Part shown: positions 48,105 through 59,679 of the stretch, one piece after another
Layout of the letters: each line of letters opens with the position of its first letter
Numbering within the stretch: the first letter of the stretch is position 1
Source of the DNA: Bolinopsis microptera
Lineage: Eukaryota; Ctenophora; Tentaculata; Lobata; Bolinopsidae
Assembly: GCF_026151205.1 (NCBI RefSeq)
Contig: NC_087077.1
Location: 4,030,001 to 4,094,000, forward strand
Reading direction: 5' to 3'
Length of the DNA: 64,000 nt
The notes under the pieces: generated by a model
What the model was told of the DNA's origin: nothing
What the model saw: only the letters and a program-made list of their open reading frames with translations
Databases searched by the model: none
Translations under genes and position numbers: made by a program

Positions 48105-51100
48105 TCAGTCCTGTGTAATATTAGTGAAGAGAGCTGACATGCTCTCCCCATTATGTATCCGCCTGATAGCCTCCGCAAACATTTTACTGACGTCCACCAC
48201 GTGGATCTTGGGACAGAGAGCCAGTCCGTCCGATAAAGGAACTGAAAATGGAGATTGTTACAAATCAAATAGTTTTGCAAATAGTCTTTAATGTTAATGA
48301 GGCGAAGATTTCGTTATCAGAATCCAAATAAAAATCACAGTCTCTAACGTTTCAAACTGAAACCGGATTATAAAGTGATGATTATGATAATACTGAATAA
48401 TTGTGATTATAATTATGCTGAATATTCGACTCCACAACTAAACTCACCAGTGTTCGTTATGATGACCTGATCTAAACTAGGAGAAGAGTTGATTATTTGC
48501 AGAGCATTTCCAGACAAGATACCGTGTGTTGCCATGGCGTACACCTTCAGTGCACCTTGCTCCTTTAGAAATCCTGCTAGTAGGCACCACGGCTCCACAT
48601 CGTCTATAATATCGTCTAGTAAAATTGCTATCTGAAGAAAAATAGGACCGTCAATTATAATCCTTGCTTGTAATTGTCATAATATAAAATTCCTCTGAAA
48701 CTTGAATATTCATAGAGATCATGATACTATAGGGTTAAGAGATTACCTTGTCCTTAACAGATCCGACTAGAGAAAGAGAGGGTTTTATCTTCTGCTGATA
48801 AGGAGGTATTGGAGTTGGGAAGCTGCAGGCGAAGGTAGCTGGAGTAACTACAGGTAGAATACCGCTATTACCTCCGATTAGTGGAGTAGGGGGAGGTGAC
48901 GTTCTGCCATCTATCTCTCTCTGGAAACGGCGGAAAGTGACAATAGAATAATAGAAGGGTGCACGTTGTTATTATATCAGCAACGGCAGAATCAAGGCGT
49001 TTTGGAATCATCACTGTAAAATGTAAATGGGTAACAGTGGGTTGGTAGTACTACAAGTATTACTATAATCTACTATTCAGTAGTAGAAGTAAAACATAAA
49101 GTTTAGCTCCTCACTCCTCACTCACCTCCTCCTTCAGCTCTCCGTGAATCACAGCAAAGTTAACTCTGAGACGTTCAGCGTAACTAGAGACCCGTCTTGT
49201 AGAACTGGGGTTCTTAGCAACCATCACACACTCACGATAGTTGGTGATGTTGTCTAGTATATACTGAGAGGGGTTGTTATAGTTGGTGATGTTGTCTAGT
49301 ATATACTGAGAGGGGTTGTTATAGTTGGTGATGTTGTCTAGTATATACTGAGAGGGGTTGTTATAGTTGGTGATGTTGTCTAGTATATACTGAGAGGGGT
49401 TGGGTTGTTATATAGTTGGTGATGTTGTCTAGTATATACTGAGAGGGGTTGTTATAGTTGGTGATGTTGTCTAGTATATACTGAGAGGGGTTGTTATAGT
49501 TGGTGATGTTGTCTAGTATATACTGAGAGGGGTTGTTATATAGTTGGTGATGTTGTCTAGTATATACTGAGAGGGGTTGTTATAGTTGGTGATGTTGTCT
49601 AGTATATACTGAGAGGGGTTGTTATAGTTGGTGATGTTGTCTAGTATATACTGAGAGGGGTTGTTATAGTTGGTGATGTTGTCTAGTATATACTGAGAGG
49701 GGTTGTTATAGTTGGTGATGTTGTCTAGTATATACTGAGAGGGGTTGTTATAGTTGGTGATGTTGTCTAGTATATACTGAGAGGGGTTGTTATAGTTGGT
49801 GATGTTGTCTAGTATATACTGAGAGGGGTTAGTGGTGATGTTGTCTAGTATATACTGAGAGGGGTGTTGAAAACACGAGATAGTTGGTGATGTTGTCTAG
49901 TATATACTGAGAGGGGTTGTTGAAAACACGAGATAGTTGGTGATGTTGTCTAGTATATACTGAGAGGGGTTGTTGAAAACACGAGATAGTTGGTGATGTT
50001 GTCTAGTATATACTGAGAGGGGTTGTTGAAAACACGAGACTTAATACGATAGTTGGTGATGTTGTCTAGTATATACTGAGAGGGGTTGTTGAAAACACGA
50101 GACTTAATACTAACAAAGTGAGCTGTGTAAAGATTGCTCACCAATCACCAGAACACCAGGTGACACATATTAATATTTCATATATCATAATGTATCGACT
50201 CAAGTTGTTAATTCAGAAAGTGTAGAAGTACCTGTAAGAGGAATGTAGAATGTTAACAGTACCTGTAAGAGGAATGTAGAATGCTAACAGTACCTGTAAG
50301 AGGAATGTAGAATGTTAACAGTACCTGTAAGAGGAATGTAGAATGTTAACAGTACCTGTAAGAGGAATGGAGAATGTTAACAGTACCTGTAAGAGGAATG
50401 TAGAAGGTTAACAGTACCTGTAAGAGGAATGTAGAATGTTAACAGTACCTGTAAGAGGAATGTAGAATGTTAACAGTACCTGTAAGAGGAATGTAGAATG
50501 TTAACAGTACCTGTAAGAGGAATGTAGAAGGTTAACAGTACCTGTAAGAGGAATGTAGAATGTTAACAGTACCTGTAAGAGGAATGTAGAATGTTAACAG
50601 TACCTGTAAGAGGAATGTAGAATGTTAACAGTACCTGTAAGAGGAATGGTGAAGATCGGAGGTTGTCAACTGAACAGTCGAAGAACCCATGTATTTCTCG
50701 TTGGTGAAGATCCATAGTGATCAGATGATTAATACCTGTTAGAAAAGTATGAATTATATGCGTGTGCCAACTTATTAAGCTTGATTAATAAACGCATAAA
50801 ACATTACATCACGATCATTACGTCACGGAAACTAAGATAGAATAAAGTAAGATATGTGATATAGTACCTGCGTTACACATCATTTTAGCAATCAGTTTAG
50901 ATGTGATGCAGGCTCTTCTTCTCATTCTACACTGTTTAGAGTAAGGTAGATAAGGTATCACCGCTAAGGGAGGGGAGTCATTAGTATCCAACTAAAAGAG
51001 CATATCCGCATAATAATAGGGATATCATACATTACATACAAGTGTGTGGCATCGTGCCAATATTGTTGTGATCATTCGTTGGTAGTGTGTTAACTAATCT

Positions 51101-51873
51101 TTAACGAAGGCAAAAACAATAGGACGGCTTTACTTTTTAGGAATAACATATCATAGGTTTATATATATGGTAAGAAGTAACTGAAGGAGACAAACCTACA
51201 ATTTTGCGAGCGGAGGAAGTTTTACAAGCGTACACCATGGTCAACATCTCGAACACATCATTGTTCACTTTCTTTGATCCGCTCTGGATGATGTACACTT
51301 CTTTACCGCGGATACTCTCCTGTAGCTTTACTTCTGTCTCTGTTGACGTCAGGTTGTGCACCAGGATATCTCCTAACTTCACTCCCACGTGACTGAATAG
51401 ATTTTATCACGTGACTAAATAGTTTATATCACGTGACTAAATAGTTTATATCACGTGACTGAATAGGTTTTATCACGTGACTGAATAGGTTTTATCACGT
51501 GACTGAATAGGTTATATCACGTGACTGAATAGGTTTTATCACGTGACTGAATAGGTTTTATCAAGTGACTGAATAGGTTTTATCACGTGACTGAATAGGT
51601 TTTATCACGTGACTGAATAGGTTTTATCACGTGACACTTGTATCTACGAAGTCAAAGTTTATTTCTAGAGATTTCTGAACATTTGATGTAAAAGTCCTCT
51701 CCTTTGGAGAATTGAGCTATTGCAAAATCGAATCTAATCATAGAATTATCAACGGAATACAATAAATATTGATTGAATCTGTAAATGACATTAGCGTACC
51801 CAGCAATATCCTCTGCAATAGCAGGGTGGCTCTGTCCAGCAAATATCACCATGGGAGGTCGGGGGTCCCCCAT
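48105..51873 (-). CDS. PRPSAP: PRPP synthetase-associated protein, 8 exons
   Basis: Regulatory, non-catalytic relative of ribose-phosphate pyrophosphokinase; in mammals PRPSAP1/2 bind PRPS and restrain PRPP production in the cytosol. Coding exons on the minus strand: 51873-51800, 51392-51196, 50963-50868, 50735-50635, 49263-49126, 48920-48747, 48631-48448, 48241-48105. All introns are GT-AG with matching phases; total 1101 nt, 366 aa, close to human PRPSAP. Seen: [15 protein letters not shown] start, [49 protein letters not shown] (130-142), [27 protein letters not shown], and [22 protein letters not shown] rather than PRPS because the catalytic KERKK loop is replaced by HGELKEE, an extra linker exon (203-260, SPPPTPL) is present, and the PRPP loop is degenerate ([10 protein letters not shown]). 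Three introns ends carry junction-copying minisatellites. An acceptor just before the ATG (51881) implies an upstream exon. Confidence 0.93.
49241..50090 (-). repeat. 42-bp array of exon-5 acceptor copies
   Basis: About 20 copies. The minus-strand unit is cccctctcag/tatatactagacaacatcac-caactataacaa. The copy at 49264 is the true acceptor of exon 5 ([12 protein letters not shown]). Each other unit repeats the polypyrimidine-AG and the first 25 nt of the exon. The basic 42-bp unit is an open 14-codon repeat ([14 protein letters not shown]). The three units at 49283, 49325 and 49367 are exactly 42 bp apart and keep frame; the next spacing is 49 bp. The five most intron-proximal units have a longer form with aacacgagat or aacacgagactta, likely the ancestral context. 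Confidence 0.93.
50228..50661 (-). repeat. 31-bp array of exon-4 donor copies
   Basis: Fourteen positions every 31 bp (50228 to 50631). The copy at 50631 is the real exon-4 end, PFLLQ, and donor cag/gtactg. Each of the other 13 units repeats attcctcttacag/gtactgttaac on the minus strand, so each carries a donor and directly before it a pyrimidine tract ending in cag. Single-base variants occur (aatggag, aaggtt). Since 31 is not a multiple of 3, use of more distal donors shifts frame and soon meets a stop. Confidence 0.93.
51386..51649 (-). repeat. 22-bp array of exon-2 acceptor copies
   Basis: Unit on the minus strand: acctattcag/tcacgtgataaa. CACGTG cores recur exactly every 22 bp from 51386 to 51628 (12 positions, one mutated to caagtg at 51562). 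The unit nearest the exon supplies the real acceptor (tattcag, AG at 51394-51393) and the first 7 nt of exon 2 (TCACGTG). Every other unit repeats the same YAG/TCACGTG junction inside intron 1, as tattcag or tatttag. The array fills over half of this 407-nt intron. Confidence 0.92.
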
Positions 51874-53745
51874 CGCCGGGCTGAAATAAGAGTGTGAATG
51901 TTGTGTGTAATAAGTGTATGTAGATTTAGAATGCAGTTGGGCAAGCTTACTGAGCTTTATGAGTAATAGGCTTCAGTTGTCAGATTTGTAATTCGCAGAT
52001 CTTTTAAACTGTTATCTGCGATTAGTTAAACTTAGTATGTTAGTTACGTTTAATTCGCCTCTTTAATAGCTCAAACGTCTTGTGTAACGTCTTAACTCAA
52101 CTTCTTTACAAGCTTTCTATGAAATTAACTGACAACTTATTTTAATATTACGTAGGTATCTCCCACTTTACAATTACATGTACGGATCACTAAAACTTAT
52201 ATTGATGCGTCAAACGCTATAATAAAATTGTCTCGGAACGTAGAGCTAACTTAAGTAACACAGAAACAGTTTAACATTTAAACAATGGAGGAAATTGCAT
52301 CATAATCCTATAAAATACCTTTCTAAAGGAGCAATCAAACCAACTGTCAGACAGCAGCAATCCTCATTTTAGGAAAGCAAACAAAGAAGCTGGAGATCTC
52401 ACAAAATGTGGAAAGAGAGGCCGTGGTAAAGAAGTGTCATGTGATAAACTACAGAGTTAGAAGTAGTGATTACTGGGGGATAGAGCTGTTAAAGGGATAA
52501 TGGTTAGAGCTCTGTGTAACTAATAGTGTGACCTTTATATAGAGGCCTGTGTAATAAAGGGCCTGTATTTAGAGGGGGAGGGGGGTGGGGCAGTTAGACA
52601 CATCCTCCTTGTACAGGTGTGTACTATAGTATATATAGATTATAGAACTATAATGTAGCAGTACTTAGGCTGAGAACTGAACAAGTGGGTACTTGTGCAG
52701 GTGTTTATATAACTATTATGTAGCAGTACTTAGGCTGAGAACTGTACAAGTGGACACAGAGAGCACAATGACACTTATATGTAGGAGCAGGTTAGGAAAG
52801 TAAAATGTTTGCAGGGGAACGGGGAAATGGTAAGTGCAATGTAACAGGTTCTAACGAGGGACCAGGTTTATCACTAACTAAGTAGATCTAGGTTAGATAA
52901 ATATGGAACACAGTGAATCTAGCAGGGTATCTATAAGTCAGGTAAACACAAATAAAAGTGCATCTGCGGCGCGGGAAACAACGAACTGAACGTACACAAT
53001 GTACACTACACAATATACGTGTTCAAGAGAAGAGAAGAAGACGACAAATGTTGCATAATATGCTACTAGCCACTGTGTTGTATAAGCTACAATCGTTTGC
53101 TGAAACATATCTGGAAAACTGCCAAGCGATCCAACCGGAATACAGAGAATGAGAGGACGGTACTCAAGGGAGATTTAATGCACAGTTATTGCGTATATTT
53201 TAACTGAGTAGCGAATGCGGCGATGGCTGAGGACTAATGAACTGAACAAATATCTTAGGAATATGATATAAGAATATAATATAAGAATATAAAATAATAT
53301 ACGAATGTTATGTTATACACGCCTACATAGTATGCACTATGCAAGTGGACAATATCACGTATGTACTACACATGCAATATAAGAGTATACGAGTATTATA
53401 AGTAACCATTAACACATATAACGCAATATAATAGCATATACAAGGATATATCTTGTGAACTTGGCTAGTATATATGAAACATTTGACACGTAGTTGTAGA
53501 GTGAGCTATGTGCCTCGCCGGGCTAAAGTAGTGGATGTCCTTGCTGTACGGCAAGTTAAACAAGGAACTGAAACTTCAAACTATACTAGGTTCCGTATAG
53601 GCTCAACTCTGCACCCGTGTCGATATGTTCATTATATGCAAGCCTCTTGATCTATATTCTATAAGTAACCATTAACACATATAACGCAATATAAGAGTAT
53701 AAGTAACCAATAACACATATTAACAATATAAGAGTATAATATGTA
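51874..53745. other. Upstream of PRPSAP; small duplications
   Basis: No coding exon found. A direct repeat of about 45 bp at about 52647-52691 and 52708-52752 shares tgtagcagtacttaggctga gaactg. A short AT-rich repeat (aagtaaccattaacacatat) recurs at 53401, 53662 and, diverged, 53701. The 64-aa ORF at 52958-53152 is basic and glutamine-rich but unrecognised. If the PRPSAP 5' exons at 57.2-57.4 kb are right, all of this is intron. Confidence 0.4.
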
Positions 53746-55010
53746 TTACGGGTAAATGCCTCACAGAATGGCTAGCCTCACAGAATGGCCAAATTTGTAA
53801 ATGTTTTTGTAACTAATTTTTTATATAAGACTGGTAGGTTTTGTGGATACCATATGAAACAAAAGTCTTCTGGCAACACTTCCTGTGGTGAAATCATTTA
53901 CTAGGACCACATTTTCTGGCATAAATATGACTGTTTATGTAGAAATTTTGAGCACTGAAAATTTGTTTTCAAATTTTTGAACTAAGTTTACATTTTGGTG
54001 AGAACTTCTGGCACCAGTATGACAGAAGATGTTTAAAGAATAGTATTCATCAAACAAAACGAACATTGTTCAATATAGGAAGAAAAAAATGCTAAAATGG
54101 CTACACGCCTCACAAAATGGCCAAAATATGCCTCACAAAATTTGTTTTCAAATTTTTGAACTAAGTTTGCATTTTGGTGAGAACTTCTGGCACCAGTATG
54201 ACAGAAGATGTTTAAAGAATAGTATTCATCAAACAAAACGAACATTGTTCAATATAGGAAGAAAAAAATGCTAAAATGGCTAAACGCCTCACAAAATGGC
54301 CAAAATATGCCTCACAAAATGGCCAAAATTTACAACTACTTTTATTCAATGAAACAATAAGTCTAAATTATTCACAAGCTATTTATCATACAATAACACC
54401 CCAGATGGAGTGTTTTTACAGCCGAATGAAGGTTATAAATCATGAAATCAGGGAATATGAACAACGCCACACAAAATGGCCATTTTTGGTGTAGGAAATT
54501 ATGCCCTTTTTATTCAGTTCTAAGAAATTTCACCTATATGGGGGTGTTAACAAGGCATATTAATACCAGCAGCATGCCTGAAACAAGAGCCAAAGGTTTT
54601 AGAAAAATAAAATTTTCTCGTTTTCTTTTTTTTTGCCATTTTGTGAGGCATTTTTTCTTTTTTGTGAAATAATTTTTCACAGCTCAGTTTTTTCGTGAGT
54701 TTTAGGTTATTACCCCATTCCTTAATAGGTTTTCTAACAACGTGTGGTGATAGAAATTTAAAAAGTATCTCCATCAAAAAATTATAGAAATTAAGATTTT
54801 GCCATTCTGTGAGGCATGTTTTTTTGGAGGAAGATTTTCCGGCCAATTTTTCTCAAAGAAAAAATGGTTATGAGATTAAATCAACCCCCGTGAAGAAAAA
54901 TATGAGTGTCAACTTAGCTTCTTATGAGATAAAAACTGGAATAAAGTGTGTTTTGTGATTTTGAGAGACCTTCCTTTTTTTTGGCCATTCTGTGAGGCAA
55001 ATACCCGTAA
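53746..55010. mobile_element. TIR DNA element, 1.27 kb, non-autonomous
   Basis: The left end ttacgggtaaatgcctcaca (continuing gaatggc) and right end (reverse complement) ttacgggtatttgcctcaca (continuing gaatggcc) are inverted repeats of about 28 bp with two mismatches. Both ends are flanked by gta, compatible with a 3-bp target duplication. The terminal motif cctcacaaaatggccaaa recurs at least five times inside (about 54107, 54129, 54287, 54310, 54467) and inverted near 54640 and 54800. Positions from about 53957 and 54136 are a 179-bp direct duplication. Internal ORFs (54033-54846) are short and without a DDE motif. Confidence 0.85.
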
Positions 55011-55974
<964 letters not shown>

Positions 55975-57245
55975 TATTATAGCTTGGGGGAGCTGTCATA
56001 CAAATTAGCTCCTAGCATTCCTGATGAGCGCTATAAATAACACCACACTTTAAAAAACTGTGCTATAAATTATCGTAATTCATTACTTTTCGGTAAGAAC
56101 AAAGTCCATACTTACTGGAAACTTCTGTTGAGCAACATTTTTCTAACAACCCCTTCTATCTACCCCTTCAATACAATATTTTAACAAAACACACAAGTAA
56201 CAAATTGACAGGAGCAAACTTAGTTCCAACAAAATTATACACCTGAGTTGCGTTTTAATTGATTATAATTATAATATTATATATAGCGGCGAAGGGAACA
56301 GTCGAATATGTAACCATTTATATAACTGCGGTAAAATTGAGAATTTTCTATCTTGACGAAATTATAAATATACGAGATCGAGATGAGGCAAGAAAGTGGG
56401 TTTGCAAAGCTATAACGAATACGGAAGAAGGCCAGATAAACGGAATGTACCGTACACATATTATACCGTACACACATACCGTACACACATACCGTATAAA
56501 AATGGTATAATCATTGTCCTACCATAATTATGACAGGAAATATAACTGGTGCAGTGCAAATAGAATTCGTAACATATACTTAAGACGTAATTAAACTTTA
56601 CAATAGGATGTTGGTGGAGCCAGTAAGCAATAACTGCAGGGTTACTAAATACTACGAGAGGATGTATAATCCGGTGTAAATATAAGAGTAAATATAACAA
56701 TCAACGGTGTACAACCAGATTGTACACAATCTTATTAGTAGTAGTGTAGCATATGTGCCAGTAGTGACATGCCAATCTGTAGCACCCTGCTCTCGTACTG
56801 TTGACAGTAATCAGTAGCTGCTCACATTACTACTAGTCACGAGGTACTAATTATTAGCTTACATCCAATTAGCTGAGCTCTATATACCATGATGTACCTA
56901 TACATATTATACTAACTAACTATACAGTCCAATATAAGAATTACTATACAACGTACTACTATTACTATCATATACATATAACATATTATACTATACAACG
57001 TCTGATCATCTGTCATCCTGATACACAACTTTATAACTTTATTAATTAGTACTTATAATGTATACCTATAATGTATATGTACTTTACTTTACCAACCCTG
57101 ACTAATAACTACACATAATATTCAAGGTATTTATCTTTATACTCGGGTACGATTGAAGCAATCTTTTTGCAACACTTATATACAAGACAATAAAGATATA
57201 AACGAATGAACACAAAGAATGCAAGATGACGCATGATATTCAGAC
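55975..57245. other. Non-coding stretch
   Basis: Very AT-rich. Short tandem motif cgtacacatac at about 56452-56494. ORFs at 56259-56510 (plus) and 56277-56700 (minus) overlap each other and have no recognisable content. Confidence 0.4.
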
Positions 57246-57311
57246 CTATCTTGTAATTGTAATCCAATCCAGCAATGCTGCTCCAGTCGCTGATCCACTC
57301 CGCTGAGCACC
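57246..57311 (-). CDS. Candidate 5' exon, possibly of PRPSAP
   Basis: Minus strand: a long pyrimidine tract (ttggttttgttgttttctag) ends at 57312, followed by 66 nt open in the frame RLVLSGVDQRLEQHCW, then gatag/gtctga. Read after the candidate exon at 57480-57383, frame is kept. If spliced to the acceptor at 51881, the frame runs into the PRPSAP start (…GAT AGC CCG GCG ATG). The third frame is open much further (to about 57104), so this could instead be a terminal exon of another gene. Speculative. Confidence 0.27.
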   Translation of the reverse strand, partial: GAQRSGSATGAALLDWITITR

Positions 57312-57382
57312 CTAGAAAACAACAAAACCAAACAGGAGAAAGTAGCAGGTAAAGATATGAAGGTGAAAGTGAAATTACTTAC

Positions 57383-57480
57383 AAACGGCTCAGAAAGTGT
57401 TGTGCCATAGTGGTGATGACAGGTGACGGGCAGAACAGCAGGCTTCTTTTGTAGTTCAGGAATGTCGTGAGACGGAACTA
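57383..57480 (-). CDS. Candidate first exon with consensus donor
   Basis: Minus strand: ATG at 57408 begins MAQHFLSR and the exon would end at 57383 before a perfect gtaagt donor. The 69-nt intron to 57312 has a strong acceptor. Upstream sequence is GC-richer than its surroundings, as expected of a 5' UTR and promoter. No homology is recognised. The link to PRPSAP, 5.4 kb away, is only a frame-compatibility argument. Confidence 0.27.
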
Positions 57481-58697
57481 CACGTGGTCACACTACTAGT
57501 ACTAAACGAGAATTACAGCTACACAGCGCGTACACTAGTCAACCTACTACTGCTATTAAGCTAGTATTACTGTACAGGAGCCTTCTGTACAGCTCAGCCA
57601 GGGAGGCGGAAATACAGAAATAATGGACAATGTTCAGTGAGTAATTATTTGGCATGTTTACTCCGTAATTAGTGGTTATTGCGATCCTGGACTTTCAGTC
57701 GGTTAAAAAAATAATTTTATGCTTATGAAACTTGCATTTTTGTCTATTAAGTTAAATTGTATTATACAATTATAGGAATAGGATTGCCACAATATGATTA
57801 TGAAACATAAACGAAGACAGATTCCCAGGCTAAAAATTAAGGCTACAAATTAAGAACAAAATGTTTCGCATAATCAGGTACTTGTAAGCGTAAAATTAGA
57901 GAATTGAAATGAGCTGAACAACTACAATTAATATCAATTACGGATTATAAGACATATAACAACAGTTCACATGTCAACGACAGTCACAAGTGCTCCTTCA
58001 TTAACAAAACTTATGAGGATTTCTTTTCTGCGTCATTTATTGACAAGATTACAGACAAGAAACGTCGCACAAGAAACGTCGTACCGGGAATTACTAATCA
58101 TTATAATGTTAATATTATTATTAGATCTGATTTATTAAACCTACCTTGGTCCTTGATAAACGGAGAAGCAAAGGTAATAAGAAACAAACTCGATTCAGTG
58201 CAGTATTAAGTCTTATTGATAGACTTATTAAATCACAGAAAACGCAAAAATGGAGATATAAAACGAGTTTTGATGGTTGAAAATAAGCGCTAGTGTAAAA
58301 TATCAGTACTCAACAGCCTATATGTGACATTCACACAATCCTTCACGCTCAACCAACACACAAACCTACGATACCGGCTACCTTGCCGCTAGGTTCAAAA
58401 CGGATTCAATTATTGGAACAAAGTTGGCGCCCTATTTTTAACATTATATCGAGGAAAAATATAATAATTGAATTGTTTCCTCTAGGAAAATGCTATTTAC
58501 AGTGACCCAATGTAAAATATTTAGTATATTAGAACACTAGTCGGGTTCACTTTGTAATTGTTATCAAATTAAAACTTGTTCTGACGTATTGAAATCTATA
58601 AAGTTCATTACTATTACCAATAGTAGACCGGGACCGCTTTTTTGGACGGGATAATGGCGTTAGGTGCAGTATCTTAACAATATTTTATGTCAGCAAG
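57481..58697. other. Non-coding stretch
   Basis: No recognised gene or element. Contains a short duplication aagaaacgtcg at about 58058-58081. Confidence 0.4.
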
Positions 58698-58898
58698 TTG
58701 GTTGATCAGTGTATTGGATTTCTAGAGTATTCTACATTTGATTTTAGCGTAAAACATACTCCGAACAACTTGGTATGGAACGAGGTTACCAGATATTTGC
58801 AGGATACGCTGGAGCCCCAGAGACGTAATCACCTGGAGTTCTGGCGAACTCCAAATCGTTCATTTGTGCAAAAAATGTTCGATAATTTTACAAATTAA
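58698..58898 (+). CDS. Weak ORF, 66 aa, unknown
   Basis: Preceded by an acceptor-like ttttatgtcag (ending 58693) and followed by TAA. The peptide (VWNEVTRYLQDTLEPQRRNH) has a protein-like composition and a proline- and arginine-containing end, but I recognise no family. It could be a terminal exon or chance. Confidence 0.22.
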   Translation: MVDQCIGFLEYSTFDFSVKHTPNNLVWNEVTRYLQDTLEPQRRNHLEFWRTPNRSFVQKMFDNFTN

Positions 58899-58959
58899 AA
58901 AAAACTTCATTCAAAAACTAGTTTAGGGGCAGCATATCCAGCGCAACAAGCTTTTATTA

Positions 58960-59090
58960 GGTTATAAATATCTCCGGGATTTCGACGCGGGATCATATTA
59001 TCACTCAACCCGGCCCGCTGTTAGATAAACATCTCGAGGTGATATCATCCCGCCCCGGAAATTTGTATAAACCCGGCCCGCTTTTTAGTC
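58960..59090. repeat. GC-rich repeat with cccggcccgct motif
   Basis: The motif aacccggcccgct occurs at about 59008 and 59071, with inverted-like partners gggatcatattatcac and gtgatatcatcccg between them. The arrangement resembles the end of a small palindromic element, but boundaries could not be set. Confidence 0.4.
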
Positions 59091-59184
59091 GTAACTGATG
59101 TTTATCATTCAATTCTCCGACTTACAATAATCAATGATACTGCTGATTAGAACTCGATAATAGTAGAACAGTTAGACGCGCGAT

Positions 59185-59268
59185 CACGTGGGCGCGTCAC
59201 GTGCGTACCACGTGCCACCAATAGCATACGCCGAGTCTATACCACGTGACACGAAAGCGCACCACGTG
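59185..59268. promoter_or_regulatory. Cluster of five CACGTG E-boxes
   Basis: CACGTG at 59185, 59198, 59209, 59243 and 59263, five sites in 84 bp, in GC-rich sequence about 200-290 bp upstream of the ATG at 59476. Such density is far above chance and fits a promoter bound by bHLH-zip proteins. The sites are not an exact tandem repeat, since the spacings vary (13, 11, 34, 20), which favours function over slippage. Confidence 0.55.
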
Positions 59269-59475
59269 ATATGAAACATCGTAATCGTCCACTTCTTTTA
59301 CACGCAAATTCCTGGGAACGTTGCCAAAGCAGCTAATTCTTGGAATTTCTCCAACGCGTGGCGTGAGAAGTTGGCGACTAGCCAGCTACCCTTGTCCGTG
59401 CCCTAAAAATAGTATTGTTTTGCTTGCTCTCCTTCCAGCTCTTGTTCCTGCTAACGTTCAAGCTATTGCTCCACT

Positions 59476-59679
59476 ATGACAGATCGGTTTGACATTCAGA
59501 TTGATGAACTGCTTTCCAATCGTGTTCCGGACAGTACAGTTAGAGTCAACAACTGGGCTCTAAACAAATTTAATTCTTGGCTTCAGTCATCCAGATTTGC
59601 TCGTGACTTCAATGACTTTGACCAAATTCCTGTTCAACGACTCAACTACATTTTAGTGTGCTTTCTTGTTTCTTCTAAA
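59476..59679 (+). CDS. KIAA1958/Crypton-like N-terminal exon
   Basis: A 69-codon ORF at most; a donor-like gtataa at 59680 would end the exon after SSK. The peptide has the pattern of the N-terminal helical domain of KIAA1958/QRICH1/ZMYM-type and Crypton tyrosine-recombinase-derived proteins: a short N-term, then STVRVNNWALNKFNSWLQSS and a late QIPVQRLNYILVCFLV segment, which corresponds to the usual N-x-L-x-x-F-x-x-x-x-K-K. In these proteins the next part normally reads DG-x-x-Y. No downstream exon with that pattern was found here, so the gene is partial, or the exon is a relic of a Crypton. Confidence 0.5.

Noticed and set aside
49950..50144. Minus-strand ORF repeating YILDNITNY
   Set aside because: Not a separate gene: these are intronic copies of the first bases of PRPSAP exon 5, described as an array.
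51204..51392. Plus-strand ORF of 62 aa
   Set aside because: Antisense of PRPSAP exon 2.
54033..54846. Several ORFs in the TIR element as a transposase
   Set aside because: All under 100 aa, overlapping on both strands, no DDE/D or zinc-finger pattern seen.
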